Part shown: one piece after another, positions 10,593-22,400 of the stretch
Numbering within the stretch: position 1 is the first letter of the stretch
Layout of the letters: each line of letters starts with the position of its first letter
Translations under genes and position numbers: made by a program
The notes under the pieces: model-generated
Told to the model about the DNA's origin: nothing
What the model saw: the letters and a program-made list of their open reading frames with translations, nothing else
Database searches by the model: none
Assembly (NCBI GenBank): GCA_914767715.1
Contig: OU612068.1
Coordinates: forward strand, 15,376,001 to 15,440,000
Direction: 5' to 3'
DNA: 64,000 bases
Origin: Membranipora membranacea
Lineage: Eukaryota > Bryozoa > Gymnolaemata > Cheilostomatida > Membraniporidae

Positions 10593-13500
10593 TCACACAG
10601 TGCTGTTGCCAATCCATGCAGATGCGCTTTCTGCCTCATGTACTATGCTTTTTGTGGCTTGTTTGAGTGCTCTTCCTGAAGCCCAACTCTAGTCAGAAAT
10701 TTGGTAGCTGATCTAGCCATGAATCCACGGCAGCCAACTTCCACTGCTAATAATTCGCAATTCCATCCTTTGTCTTGGCATTGTGTGACCAGATCTTCGT
10801 ATCTTGTCAGTTTTCTCTCATGCACATATGAGAGATTTTCTTCCCAAAGCACCGTCAATTCCATCAGTAATAGCGCTTTTTCTTTGTCAGACCAAACAAT
10901 TGGTTCGTGATCACAATATGCTGTGGCATGCTGAGCTGCTCTGTGAGGTCGCATCTCACCTGCCATTCTCCGCTGTACATCAATCCTTTTTTGCGTAAAA
11001 TCTTTTCACGTGCTTCACCACCAGCATTAGCATATTCACACTTCTCCGTGACATATTTACACAACACTTTCAGGACTTGATTATGCCTATACGTGTATCT
11101 TCCCAGGCTCTGTTGGCGATTCGACAGTATATGTCGAAGTGTGCCCTTAGCCGAGCACTCGGCGCATTTCGAGTTCTCGGTCAAATTCCAGCGTTCCAGG
11201 TTTGCCGGGGTCGGTAGTTGATCATAAGCTGCACCAACCAGAAAGCTGATCTTTTGTGGCTCCATCGACCACAATTCTGTCCATTTGAGCTGACGCTGCT
11301 CAACAGACTCCCAACAAGTCCACCTGCCTTGTTGGGCTTTGCCTACAGCTTGTGTCTGGCGGCGCTCCTCTTCCATCTTGCGCACCTCATCAACTACCAT
11401 CTCCCGTCTAACCTTTGGGCTTTCCTTTGAGAACCACCGGTTTGCTTCCCAGCCGATGCCATGACGTGCAATTGTCACAGCACCCGCAATCTCACTTATC
11501 TCCAGTCGAGATTTGGCATCTCTGACAGTCTCTGTCACAGACCATTTTTTACCAGTGTCAAGTGTTGGAGCACATTCCCTTATCACCTGGTCTGGTGACT
11601 CGTTCAACATCATATCCAGTCTCGCCTTTGATGTTTTGTACTCTTCCACAAGCGATTTCATAGGTAGTGATAGAGTAAACGAACTGGCATACAGTGCATT
11701 AGCGTTGAAGCTCCTTGGAACTCCGAGCCACTTACGCATGTGCTTGTTAATCATTTGCTCCATTCTCTCAACTGGTGTTAGCGGAATATCATAAACTGTC
11801 AGAGGCCACAGAATTCGACGCATGAGTGTAAAGTTGAGAATCCAGGCTTTGTATTTACCAGACAGACCACATTTTTCAATCGCGTCCAGCCCTGTAATGA
11901 GTTGCTTTTTCACCTCGTTTCCGCGAATCCTGTCTGTGATCGGTAAACTATCCCATCTTCCTAAGCTCTTCACAGGCTGCTCTGCAAGCGTGGGAATACG
12001 CTCTGTTCCTATGAAGTAGGTATTTGGTACAGGCTTGCCTTTACACAAAGACAGGGACCGGCTCTTGCTAGGTTTGAATCGCATCGCACATCTCTCTATC
12101 AACTCATGCATCTATCGATTGAAGCTACAACCTGGGCCTTATCTGGTGATATTATTGTAATATCGTCCATAAAGGCCCTCATCGGTGGTAGTATCTGGTT
12201 ATTTGCAACCTGGATCCCATTCACACTGCCTTGTGAATTCCTTATAACTACCTCCATCACCATAACGAATAGCAAAGGTGATATAGCACATCACATAGGG
12301 ATGCCTACTGCCAGCTCTTGCCAGCTCGTGGTAAAGTTCTTAGTAGTGAATCGCATTTTGAACTTTTTATAGTAGCGCTCAACCATAACCCTTAGCCTGT
12401 CGGGCACCCAGAAGTGTGATAGTGCGAGGTCAATTATGCTGTGCGGTACAGAACCATAGGCATTCGCCAAATCCAACCAGATTACCTCAAGGTTTGATTT
12501 TGCTTGTTTAGCAGATTTTATTGCTGACCAAATCATGCTCACATGCTCGAGACATCCAGGGAATCCTGGGATGCCTGCCTTCTGAACTGACGGATCAATG
12601 AATCCATTGTTCATAAGATAATCTGTCAGGCGTTTTGCCAGAACGCTGAAGAATATCTTGCCTTTTACATGATATTGGTCTAAACTGCCCTAGGTCCTCC
12701 GCCTTATCCTCTTTCGGTATATACACACCATTCGTACAACACCACTCATCTTGCCAGACTTCCAGATTTGGTTGAGCACTTTTGTCAAGATCTCCAGTAT
12801 GCCTGGACATTTCTTGTATAGCTTATAACTGATGCCATTAATGCCTGGAGCACTTTTGGCACGTGTCATGGTAACTACATGTGCAACTTCTCCAAGCTTG
12901 ATATCACCCATCTCAAAACTGAAACCTGGAGATGTTGGACGTTTAAGCCCAGCAATATCAGTGTTCACCTCGCTCTTGTTACCGTACACTTTTGCCAAGT
13001 GTGCCTCAACTTCTGCCTGACTAGCCTTGAGCTCGCCACTCTTGCTCTGCTCAAACAACTTCTTGGCAAATCCGTATGGATTTTTCATGAAATTGTTCAA
13101 GTTCTTTCGCTTCAACTTCCTCTTCTTCCTCAGGGCCTCAGCTCTGGCGAGCCTTCTTATTCGTTCCTTGACATCATTAAGCAATACAGAAAGCCCATGC
13201 CTTTCTGATTCAGCGCAATTTCTCATTCTCTCACTCAGCGCGCGTTGCTGAGTTCTCAGTTTGCCTTTCTCACATTGGCGTCTATTTGGTAGTTTGGTGC
13301 ACTGAGTTCCACCTCGTTTCGCAACTAAGCCAAACTTCTCCTCACAGATTGAAAAGAGGATAGCAGGCAGTTGTTTGGCCTTTTTCTCACTGCTTCCAGT
13401 CAATGCAGAGTTGAGAGCAACAACTGCATATTCATCAAGCTCACGCCAAGTCTTGACACTGCTCATCTTTGGCCACTCAACCTCCTACCTTTCACAACCG

Positions 13501-13877
13501 CTCCCATGATGCTCGGTGGGTGTTTGAGAATTGGTTGTCTGCCCACTGTGGTTTTCAACCTGGGGCAGTGTACCATCCGTCTTAGGTGCAGAGTTATCTA
13601 CACTGCGGTTCTCTAACACCACTTCGCATCCCTTCTTAGTTCTGTGTATTTTCATACCACGCTCAGTTGTGAAACCCCTCTGGCATACGCAAGTCCATGG
13701 CATTTCCGAGTTCGTTATAACAGTTAACCGGATACCAGTAGGTCTCTCATCCTCCCCTTCGTTTCCGGATAGACCTTGGGGGCATTTTTCCATATACGAA
13801 CTTGTTGCGAGTGGTGGGTTGCCCATTATGACATAGTCATAATGTTCGGGACTTCGGGCTGCGAACCCTGGTCCCAC
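10593..13877 (-). pseudogene. Decayed non-LTR retrotransposon polyprotein (R2/NeSL-like, restriction-like endonuclease type)
   Basis: One reading frame broken into pieces. In order from the N-terminus: a CxC...H...C zinc-finger-like stretch (WTCVCQRGFTTERGMKIH, about 13660-13700); a basic linker; RT motif KSAPGINGISYK near 12850; WLDLANAYGSVPH near 12460; FMDD, the RT catalytic box, at 12162-12173; then a thumb region and a CCHC knuckle CAECSAKGTLRH near 11160, whose last Cys reads Arg (CGC). Breaks seen: a TAG stop at 13485-13487, a frameshift near 12725, a TGA at 12291-12293, and frameshifts near 12110, 10960 and 10648. The last remnant, ending SAWIGNSTV, stops at 10593. The endonuclease segment straddles the 10960 shift. 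Not functional as it stands. Confidence 0.85.
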
Positions 13878-14627
13878 CCTGGGTTTCTTTCAACCATATC
13901 AACTGTCTTTCCAATAGTCAACTGTCTTTCCAGCAGTCAGCTGTATAATGTAATTGTGTAGATCTCTTTAGTTAGATAAACACCCAAACTACCTGGTCAT
14001 TGATATTGAAATGACCTACCAGCTATCCGAGCACAGTTTGAGCGCTTAAACTACCCAAGTTACAGTTGATAAACAATCCTGTATCAATGTTAAACAAGGC
14101 CAAAACTGTTACAGCTATTATCAGAATAACAGAACTGACTGACCCTACCAAGTTGGTCTAATTGCACAGTAAACCATACTGTAATACTATGTTTTTTTTC
14201 AATTTAGAGTCTTGCCTCGTCTGGAATACTAATTTGAGAACTACTGAAAGGTTCTATTTTCTTGGTTGTTCATGATCATTGTTATCTTCCCTTGTTGGGT
14301 GAATCTTCAATGTAATATAATGTTCTCATAATGGCAATTAAAATTGAAAAAAAATTAAAAGTCACTTGTCTTTGAAAATTAATTAGAGGTTTCATTACTG
14401 GGACATCTGGGCCTGGCTCAGAAGCCTCACGACCCATCAGTATTAGAATTGCTGAATGGTAATTGCCAGAATTGTAGAGTGAGAAAGATTTAAGCAAGAC
14501 ATATCCTTAATACTCTCTCTCTCTCTTTACAAATAATAGAGGTTATAGCTTGAAAAGGTAAAAATCTCAGGCACTCAGGAAAATTTGTGCCCATTGAATT
14601 CAGTAACGCTTAAAATTATTATTAAGA

Positions 14628-14740
14628 GGCTGCAATCTTAGCATTCTCACCTGATGCGCAAATAATTTGCACAAACTGGTTTTGACGATCAGTTTGTGCA
14701 AGTTATTGGCCCATAAGGTGACAATGCTAAGATTGCAGCT
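14628..14740. repeat. 113-bp hairpin MITE
   Basis: GGCTGCAATCTTAGCATTCT on the left pairs with AATGCTAAGATTGCAGCT on the right; the inner part TTTGCACAAACTG pairs with CAGTTTGTGCAA around a short loop near 14685. Nearly full-length palindrome, target duplication not evident. Confidence 0.65.
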
Positions 14741-14996
14741 TCATGATATTAGTTTTGAGCTATACATGATTCAATAAGCACACATTTGCCTGTGTGGCAG
14801 CAGTGGTTGAAAGGCTCTTGCTGGTTGATTTATCTTACCAAAGCGTGATGGATGCGGCCACACGTTACCTTGCTTCAATGGAGCGGTAAAATATACAAAT
14901 ATCAATAACAGATATACAATCTGCAGGCAGTTTTCTAACTTACATACCTTATGCCATGCTTGATCAAATTAGTTTGACTTTCTAGAGTGAACCCAG

Positions 14997-15110
14997 AACA
15001 AGTTCTCTTTGTGGTAGCGGAGTGATACTGCAAAAGTTAGGCATCGAGGTGCCTAGATTACTCAACTTTTGCAATATCACTCCGCCACCACAGAGGGAAA
15101 AAACTTGTTT
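14997..15110. repeat. 114-bp hairpin MITE
   Basis: The left arm has AACAAGTTCTC and GTGGTAGCGGAGTGATACTG; the right arm has ATATCACTCCGCCACCAC and AAACTTGTT. The central loop contains its own small palindrome AGGCATCGAGGTGCCT. No target duplication seen. Confidence 0.65.
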
Positions 15111-15988
15111 TAGATTACGCCTTGATGCGCATTGAGGGATTATATTATTTTACATATCTTTTTTTATCATGGACAGGTTGAAGCAGTAATTAATATTTTT
15201 ATGGATTAGCTTATGAAACATGGTGCTGAGGGTTTGTTGAGCCTGAGCAGGCTGACTCCTATTCAACTAAATCAGCATGGGTTTTGTTGGTATAGTCCGT
15301 TTTGCTTGCTAAGATATATAATGGGATAATAATATCAATCTGAAGCAACGAATAGGGCATCCTTGTACCATTGTCCCCTTTGGACTTACAAACCTGATTA
15401 TGCCTCTGCCCAGTATCAACTACCCAAAACATGTATACGGGTTGCCCCTATTTAGAAGAATAAATAACAACACGTTGTATGGGAGAGTCTTTGGCATGCC
15501 TCTACAATGTTCCATGTCGTTGTATACCAAGGGGTCCTCTGGCAGCATCAAATAAGATATAATCTCAAGTGATGAAGATGATGTCTCCTCCCCTCATAAT
15601 AAGTATGATTCATTCATACTGATTGCTATTGGTTTGAAATAACCATGAGTCATGTGACACCAATCACAAATTGTACCGCAGCCTTATATTTGAGAAGGCA
15701 GTATGCTGGCTTGTATGGAAAGGGCTAAGAATAGTCTAGGCTGAATGCCTTACACCTCAGTCCAAAAAATTGAATACAACACAATAACTGCTAAGTAGTT
15801 GTGTAGCTGTGAAGTTTAGGTTTTGGTGATTTGAAAGATGATATAGTTCAAATCAAGATAATGGATAGCATCTTTACTAGCCTATTTGTGCCTGAGAGCT
15901 GCTTCCTGAGAGGCTATGTTTGATTGCGATTGCTTGATGGGAAATAGCTTAAAATAGGTCAATACTCTTTGGTTATGTTTCAGATGAA

Positions 15989-18372
15989 ATGATGGCATCG
16001 CGGGTGGTTACATTTGTGACTGGCAACAAGAATAAACTTGAAGAAGTGATCTCCATCCTTGGGACCTCAATCAATGTATGTACTAGTATAACAAGCTGGG
16101 AAATTCGTTGAGCATATCAACTAGAATTTCTTTGATAGATGGGAATGTGTCTTTTAACAGACGATCTATCTGGACATGTTACTTTACTATCAGACATTCT
16201 GCTAAGGTAGTCATGGAATATCTTTGGTGTAAATTTGTATTGCTGTAACATTCCATTGGTGTAAATTGGTGAGAATTTATATCCCTCATAATTAGTTGTT
16301 TTAAATTTGGAAATTGCCAAAATCTATGTATTTCAAGTGATTTCAACACCTTTCGATTTCCTTTGCAGTGTATTTTTTCCTTTTGTAAACTCTAACTTTT
16401 GTCAAATTTGACAAGCTTTTTGGACAAGGCGGGTACCAAGCTTGTCTCATCTTGCTTTGGGAAAGACAAAATAATGTGATCAACCAGCCTAATCATGAGG
16501 TAGCGCCATTCCTATTTCTCCTGATTTTTTTAAGTAGGATAAACAACCTTTTCATTTCTTAGAAAAATTGTTAATGGTAGGCCTACTTTAGAACAATGGG
16601 ATTAATTTTCATGAATGTCACAATTTCTCACAATCTTTAGTTCTGGCTACAATATTTTGGAGATTATCAAATATGATCTAAATATGTGTAGGCCTAGGCC
16701 CTGCCCTGTTGATGTTTCCGCTTCTTTTTCTAAACATTAACAACATAATTGGTCGGAATTTTGACATTTTTGGTCGTTAAATTGCGTCCATTTTTGTTGA
16801 AATTTCAACAATTGTGGTTGATACAAAAATTTTGGGCACCAACCACAAAACATGTGAGGCAAGGCAAACATTTCCTCCTGAAAATAGTCACTCCTCTAGG
16901 GTATATAATTATTTGTTTTTATTTTATTCTTTTTATGTTTTATGCTATTTGATGCCATCAAAGTTAATTCACTAAGATTGCTATCACAATCACTATGTTT
17001 TCATTAGCATTTCAACTCGAGCCTGGTCGAATTGATCTGTCACCTCTTGGTTCGGTTAAGACCTAGCAGCTCGGCCTTTCAGGCTGATTATTAATCTTAC
17101 ACAAGTTCCCACTGAATACTGTGAGCTCAGTTTTTGCACAAAGGCCAAGCTGATGGGCAGTTCCATTGTTCAAACAAACCAATAAGCTCTGCCTAGATTG
17201 GCACATGGAATCGCAGTGAATGACAACAGTGTTTTCAAAGTGTATCAATAGCTCAACAATATTAGCAATCACCATTTTTCTAACTTTATTACTCGTAGCA
17301 ACTTTTCATTATGGAAGAATTCCCCATAATGACCTAATTTCTTCCTGGTTCCAAGTTTGTGCCATATATCAGAATCTGATTTGATGAAAATACATGTCCA
17401 CCAACATAAACACGAGCTAGGGTGGCATCATTTACTTAGCTGCTGTTTACTTTTGTCTACTGTGGATCAATCTTTCAGCTGACAAGCAAGAAGATTGACC
17501 TACCTGAGTATCAGGGAGAGCCTGATGAGATAACAAGACAGAAATGCTGTGAGGCTGCACAGGCTGTCGGAGGACCTGTACTCATAGAGGATGTGTGCCT
17601 GTGTTTCAATGCACTTGGCGGTATGCCTGGACCATATGTCAAGTGGTTCTTGGATAAACTTGGCCCCGAAGGTATGAACAGGTACCAGTTGAATACAAAC
17701 TAAGCTCAATACAAAACAATAATGGTAATTTCACTAAAATGTCATTGATTAAGATTGATATAATAGGGATCATTGTTAATTTGCTCAAAAATGAATGTCT
17801 ACCTAGAGCCATACGTTGTCACGTGTCAGACAGCTGCAAGGGTGAATTTGTGGCGTTACATTGGTCTATGCATTACATTTTCAAACATTCCTTTTGAAAG
17901 GAACTGGCATGATATTGCACTTGCAACCATCTGAGCACTTGGGCCAGAGAGTTTGGGATATTTGACTACTCTTGGACAATATTAAAATATGTAAAAAGAA
18001 TATATGAAAACCACATTAAGGAAAGTTATCTTCTTATGGATATGAAGAGGAATAGCTGTTGTCTATACCACAAGGTTCTTTATTGCAGGTCTCCATAAGC
18101 TGCTAGCAGGATTTGAAGACAAGACAGCTTATGCTATGTGTACATTTGGTTATTCAGCCGGCCCTGATGAACAAGTTACACTTTACCGTGGGAAGTGTCC
18201 TGGCAAGATTGTCACTCCCCGAGGGCCCAATAACTTTGGCTGGGATCCATGCTTTCAGCCTGATGGCTATGAACTAACTTACGCTGAACTCGACAAGTCC
18301 ATCAAAAATAAAATCTCACACCGTGCTCTGGCTCTTCAAGATTTACAGAATAGATTTGTGGCCCCAAAGTAA
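15989..18372 (+). CDS. ITPA: Inosine triphosphate pyrophosphatase (ITPase), 3 exons
   Basis: Hydrolyses ITP, dITP and XTP to the monophosphates plus pyrophosphate, keeping deaminated purines out of DNA and RNA (HAM1/Ham1p family, cytosolic). Coding exons: 15989-16075, 17479-17671 and 18089-18372, all with GT-AG borders (phases 0 and 1), giving 187 residues against about 194 in human. Family marks in order: [13 protein letters not shown] (residues 7-19), the nucleotide-binding N-terminus; [14 protein letters not shown] in exon 2; [17 protein letters not shown], the metal and base pocket; [13 protein letters not shown] in exon 3; [12 protein letters not shown]; and [10 protein letters not shown] near the C-terminus. 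The start is the ATGATGG pair; an ATG at 15984 is followed at once by a stop. Intron 2 holds a small MITE. It is convergent with HSD17B12. Confidence 0.95.
17819..17941. repeat. Small MITE in ITPA intron 2
   Basis: Right end CTTGCAACCATCTGAGCACTT, left end a diverged inverted copy around GTGTCAGACAGCTGCAAG. The same end sequence occurs at the element at 18830-18978, so these are two members of one family. Confidence 0.5.
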
Positions 18373-18627
18373 ACAGAAAAACTGGAGTTGATTAATGACA
18401 GATATGCCTGGATTTAGCTCCTGTTCCTAGTTCATGACCAGCATACCAGTTAGTTCTGTGAACTTTCATCATTTTTCACCTTAGATTTGAGAGATATTTC
18501 TATGTGTTTATTTACCAATCTATTATTGCAATTATTCGAGTAAGAGTGTGCATAATGAAGTTGATTGGTTTATCAAAGTTAGAAAGAATCTAAGCAGACA
18601 AGCAGAAAATTGAATACTACATTGCAG

Positions 18628-18645
18628 CAGGGAGAATTCTCCCTG
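18628..18645. repeat. Perfect 18-bp palindrome flanked by ATTGCAG repeats
   Basis: CAGGGAGAATTCTCCCTG is fully self-complementary, preceded by ATTGCAG and followed by ATTGCAG in direct orientation. It lies about 255 bp after the ITPA stop, so it may sit in the 3' UTR. Confidence 0.5.
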
Positions 18646-18829
18646 ATTGCAGCACTGTAAAATGAATCAAAAGCACATTGAATGCCCAGTATGAGCCCAG
18701 CTTGATGGAAATGAGATGCAGAATACATTATTATATCACTGCGCACCCGTGGTCTTTACTAGCTGTATGATTCAAACGATTATGTGTATGTGTACTTGGT
18801 CGACTCTAAAATATGACAATTTGATGTCG

Positions 18830-18978
18830 TAAGTGCTCAAACGGCCGCAAGTGCAAGTAAATGTTGTTACATTATCAACTGCTTATTTTATGAGTGTTTG
18901 ATAATGTTATGCCACCAACTCGCACTTGCAGCCAATGGTACATATTCATATCAATACTTGCAGCCATCCGAGAACTTA
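18830..18978. repeat. 149-bp MITE downstream of ITPA
   Basis: Inverted ends of about 22 bp: TAAGTGCTCAAACGGCCGCA at the left against CTTGCAGCCATCCGAGAAC near the right end, with a second internal copy of the pairing (CGCACTTGCAGCC near 18921). Sister of 17819-17941. Confidence 0.55.
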
Positions 18979-19140
18979 AGAGTAGGAAAAGCAATAGCAA
19001 TATCAGGATTAATATGATTGACTGCCAAATCACATGACAATCATATCAATCCTGCATTTGATTGTGAAACTATAATCGGTAACAATAAAGAATATAATCA
19101 TGTCTATTTTTATCAATTGTCTTTCGCCTTTCCAATAAAT

Positions 19141-19427
19141 TTATCTGGATTTCTTCAAAGCATTCGCCTTTAAAGCTTTCTGAGTACGTTGGTACATGCG
19201 ATCTCTTGTAAATCTCATAAATTTTCTGTACGAGATGTGCATACCTGCTTTCATCATCAGCAACATGAACCAATGTGACCAGTAACCGGTAGTGACTTCG
19301 TCTACACCTATAGTAGCGACAGCTGACCGGGCGTAATCAATAGGCAACGGTGCAAATAGATATCCTTTCTTCAGCCTTGTCATGTTTGTTGCCACAAAAC
19401 CAGGCATTACTGATTGTACAAGGATAC
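19141..19427 (-). CDS. HSD17B12: HSD17B12 alternative terminal exon B (distal)
   Basis: Preceded by TTTCTGCAG and in the same phase 1 as exon A, so either can follow the exon ending at 21890. Starts GILVQSVMPGFVATNMTR and continues DYARSAVATIGVDEVTTGYW, clearly paralogous to exon A but diverged (about one third identical by eye). The tail is longer and more basic (YRKFMRFTRDRMYQRTQK) and ends NALKKSR, a canonical C-terminal KKXX ER-retrieval signal. Exon A carries its own stop, so including both would not add B: the two are exclusive last exons. An alternative reading is that one of them is unused. Confidence 0.85.
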
Positions 19428-22400
19428 CTGCAGAAACATGTGCAACATAAATCCTTCAATCATGCCAATTTACAGTGGAATCATGAGTGAGGGATACGGT
19501 TTTCCATCGCATTTGTCTCCGAGTTGGCAAATGATACCATCTTATAATTACCCCAACTAAGAGGCGAATGATATGTTCAAGTGATTTATCGAATGGTCAT
19601 CTATGGTACTACTTAACCTGAAAGGTCTATTCTAGATCAAGTGTTATTCAGTTTGCTTTCATTCCAGTCTGATACACTTCAACTGGCCACCCCGCAGGCC
19701 TGCGACGTGACCAGTGGAGGGGCAGTAACTCCCAATGCAGGCAAATTGACCAAACTTGATCTAGGTCTACTGCTAGAGTAAATAATAAAGGCTCCACAAC
19801 AATACTTTGTTTCTGTACTTGTAACTAGAATCTACAATCGAACTTCTGGTGTAAGTGCCACTATAGTGCTGTTTGGTGAAAGACGGAGACTTGGTTCAGC
19901 GAGTTACGAGTATCAATGGGAAGGCAACTACGAAAATGGTGTAATATGCATTGTAAACTTGTTTGTAGCTGTTAAAGCAGGGAGGGTTAGAGTAGAGTGT
20001 CATTGTTGAGGCAATGTGAAACGGATGCATTGATGAAAACAGCAGTTATGGAGAGAAATATAGGGATCGGTTGATACTTGTAGGACTACGGAGTAGATTT
20101 ATCTGTAACTTAAAATGAAAATGTCAAAAGAAAATGTGAATTCTATGATTAATTTTTTTTACATGCTGAATGCTTGAATCGAATGAGGATTCAACATAAA
20201 AAGTGCTTTCTCATAGCAATCTCAAATGATCGATTCCATTTTACATGAAAATATTATTCTCTACGTAAAAATTATATTAATAGTCAATCTATCTCTTTGT
20301 ATATGGAAGACTGTTTTTTTCACTCCCTTTTAGCCATCTTCTTTTTCAGAGCTCTCTCCCTCACACCCATGCCCATTGATTTCATGACACTCAAAAGCAG
20401 CCATTGAGGCACCATGTCCATCATAATTCCCATCGGGAACCAGTGGAACAGATAGCCTGTGGTCTTAGATTCTAGTCCCAGAGTTGCAAGAAGGGACACA
20501 GCGTAACTGTCGGCAGTTGGTTGAGTAAGTGATGGGCGCACGCGGGACATTTTGGTTGAAACATGATGCGGGTAGACGGATTGAACAATAATACCTACAA
20601 AAACAAAGAACATTTTCTCAGTCAAAAACACATCCGGTTTTATAGTGCTATGATTATACGGTCGCTCAAACCATCTACTAAAGTCAGATTTTCTTTGCTA
20701 ACCAATGTAAAATCCATAGTGTTGTTTTGTCTATGGTGATAACCAATTCAACTTTCACATTTAACTAAACAACCTACAGTAAACTTTCCGCCATGGCGCC
20801 ACCGAAAATAGGCTCTCTGTTTAGGTAGCAAACAACATTTTGACCATCATGTGCAGCAGAGAAATCAGTTTAATACAATGTTTTATTCTTCGTTTCCTGT
20901 GCATGCACATTTTATACAGATGCTACACCCACATTGATGCCAACAGATATTTCAAATGGCATGGAATTATAGATGCACAGGGATGAGCCAACAAGAGAAG
21001 TTAGATTTATTTATTCATTTCTTTGAATTGAAGAAGATTACTTGTCATGTTTACGATGGAAAGAGTATGAAGGAAGGTTAAATATTGCAAATTTTTGGCA
21101 AAGACTGGTCTGAATACGACTTAACCCAGAAAACATAATTATAGTTATGTCAACGACATTTCATATAAAAAAGGCCCAATAAGAGTAAACTTGATGACTC
21201 AAGGCGCACAGTAAAGCCAGCTTCAGATATTTGCTTTCATCCATTGCTCCCACTGAGAAGCTTGTAGAGGAGGAGCATCAAGTCTAAAATTTAGACTTCA
21301 AGTTAGGAAGCAAAATCATGCTTGCATATTGTTTAGGTAGGAAAGCAGGATCTGGCTTTTGATCTTCCGATTTTATACTGTGTGAACAGATAAATTTGGT
21401 ATAACATTAAACTTCACAGACTTTATGTGACTTCCTCTCCTGCCAGGATGATGACATACGATATCAGAATTGTATTTATATTTTGTTATTTTGTTCCAGC
21501 AATATCTAATAGAAATAATAATTGTTACTTGTTCCCTTTGATACGTAATGGAGTAATTTGGAGCCAGTTCCCATTTCATGAGAGGAGAGCAAATTTCCAT
21601 GATCAGTGTTACACACTTTTTAATCATAAAACCACACGCATTGTCTCTTTCAATATAAAAAACAATGTTTCAGGTGGCATGAGACAAGTGATGATTAAAG
21701 GAAAACTGAGACCTTTGCTTGTAACAAAGAAGGGAGGAAAATGAAAGATGAGATGACAACTCTTAACTTTGTTGGATTGAATTGCTGCTGAGCAATAAAT
21801 TTCAAAGAAGATCCTATTGATGATGGATTATACACTGGATGATAGATAGCTGATGCTATAAATGGTTGAATAGATAGAAAATGACAAACCTTTATCACTA
21901 TATTCAGAAGCTAAGTTCTTTGAGAGAATATCTACATAAGCCTTGGTTGCCGAGTACACAGTTAACAGAGGGAATCCAAAGCATGAGGCAGAGCCAATAT
22001 TAACAATAGCACCCTTCTTCTTCTCCACCATCCGAGGTAGCACTATAGCAGTCATGAAGGTTACTGAGAAGATATTAACGTGCAGCAGCTTATTGAATGT
22101 GTGCTCCCTATAAATATAATGGAACATATATTAAACCACTTTATGATGTATCTTATATTATAGGCGCAGAGTTAAATGTTACTATCGCAGAGGATATATT
22201 CTTACTCTGTACTATGTTGCTATACTTCGTTCGAAGCTTGATGCAAGGTGCCTGCATTTGGAATTGCTTCCCCCCCTGTGATCAGCCGCCGCAGCCTGCG
22301 GCTTATCAGAAGGAGAGGAGCAAACCCGAATGTAGTCAAACTGTATCAAACTTTACTATATAAGCCCAATAACTATTACTGAGTTTATAGCAGTTAAATT

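Larger units (their letters stand above)
13878..15988. other. Intergenic stretch upstream of ITPA, with two hairpin repeats
   Basis: No coding exon recognised. It contains the hairpins at 14628-14740 and 14997-15110. TTTCAG directly before 15984 could be an acceptor joining an upstream non-coding exon to the first coding exon of ITPA. Confidence 0.5.
18373..19140. other. Convergent intergenic gap between ITPA and HSD17B12
   Basis: Should contain both 3' UTRs. I see no AATAAA for ITPA; it may use a variant signal. It also holds a perfect 18-bp palindrome (18628-18645) and a MITE (18830-18978). Confidence 0.5.

Noticed and set aside
9895-10692. Plus-strand frames of 67-95 codons
   Set aside because: Antisense to the retrotransposon 3' part; no independent evidence of coding.
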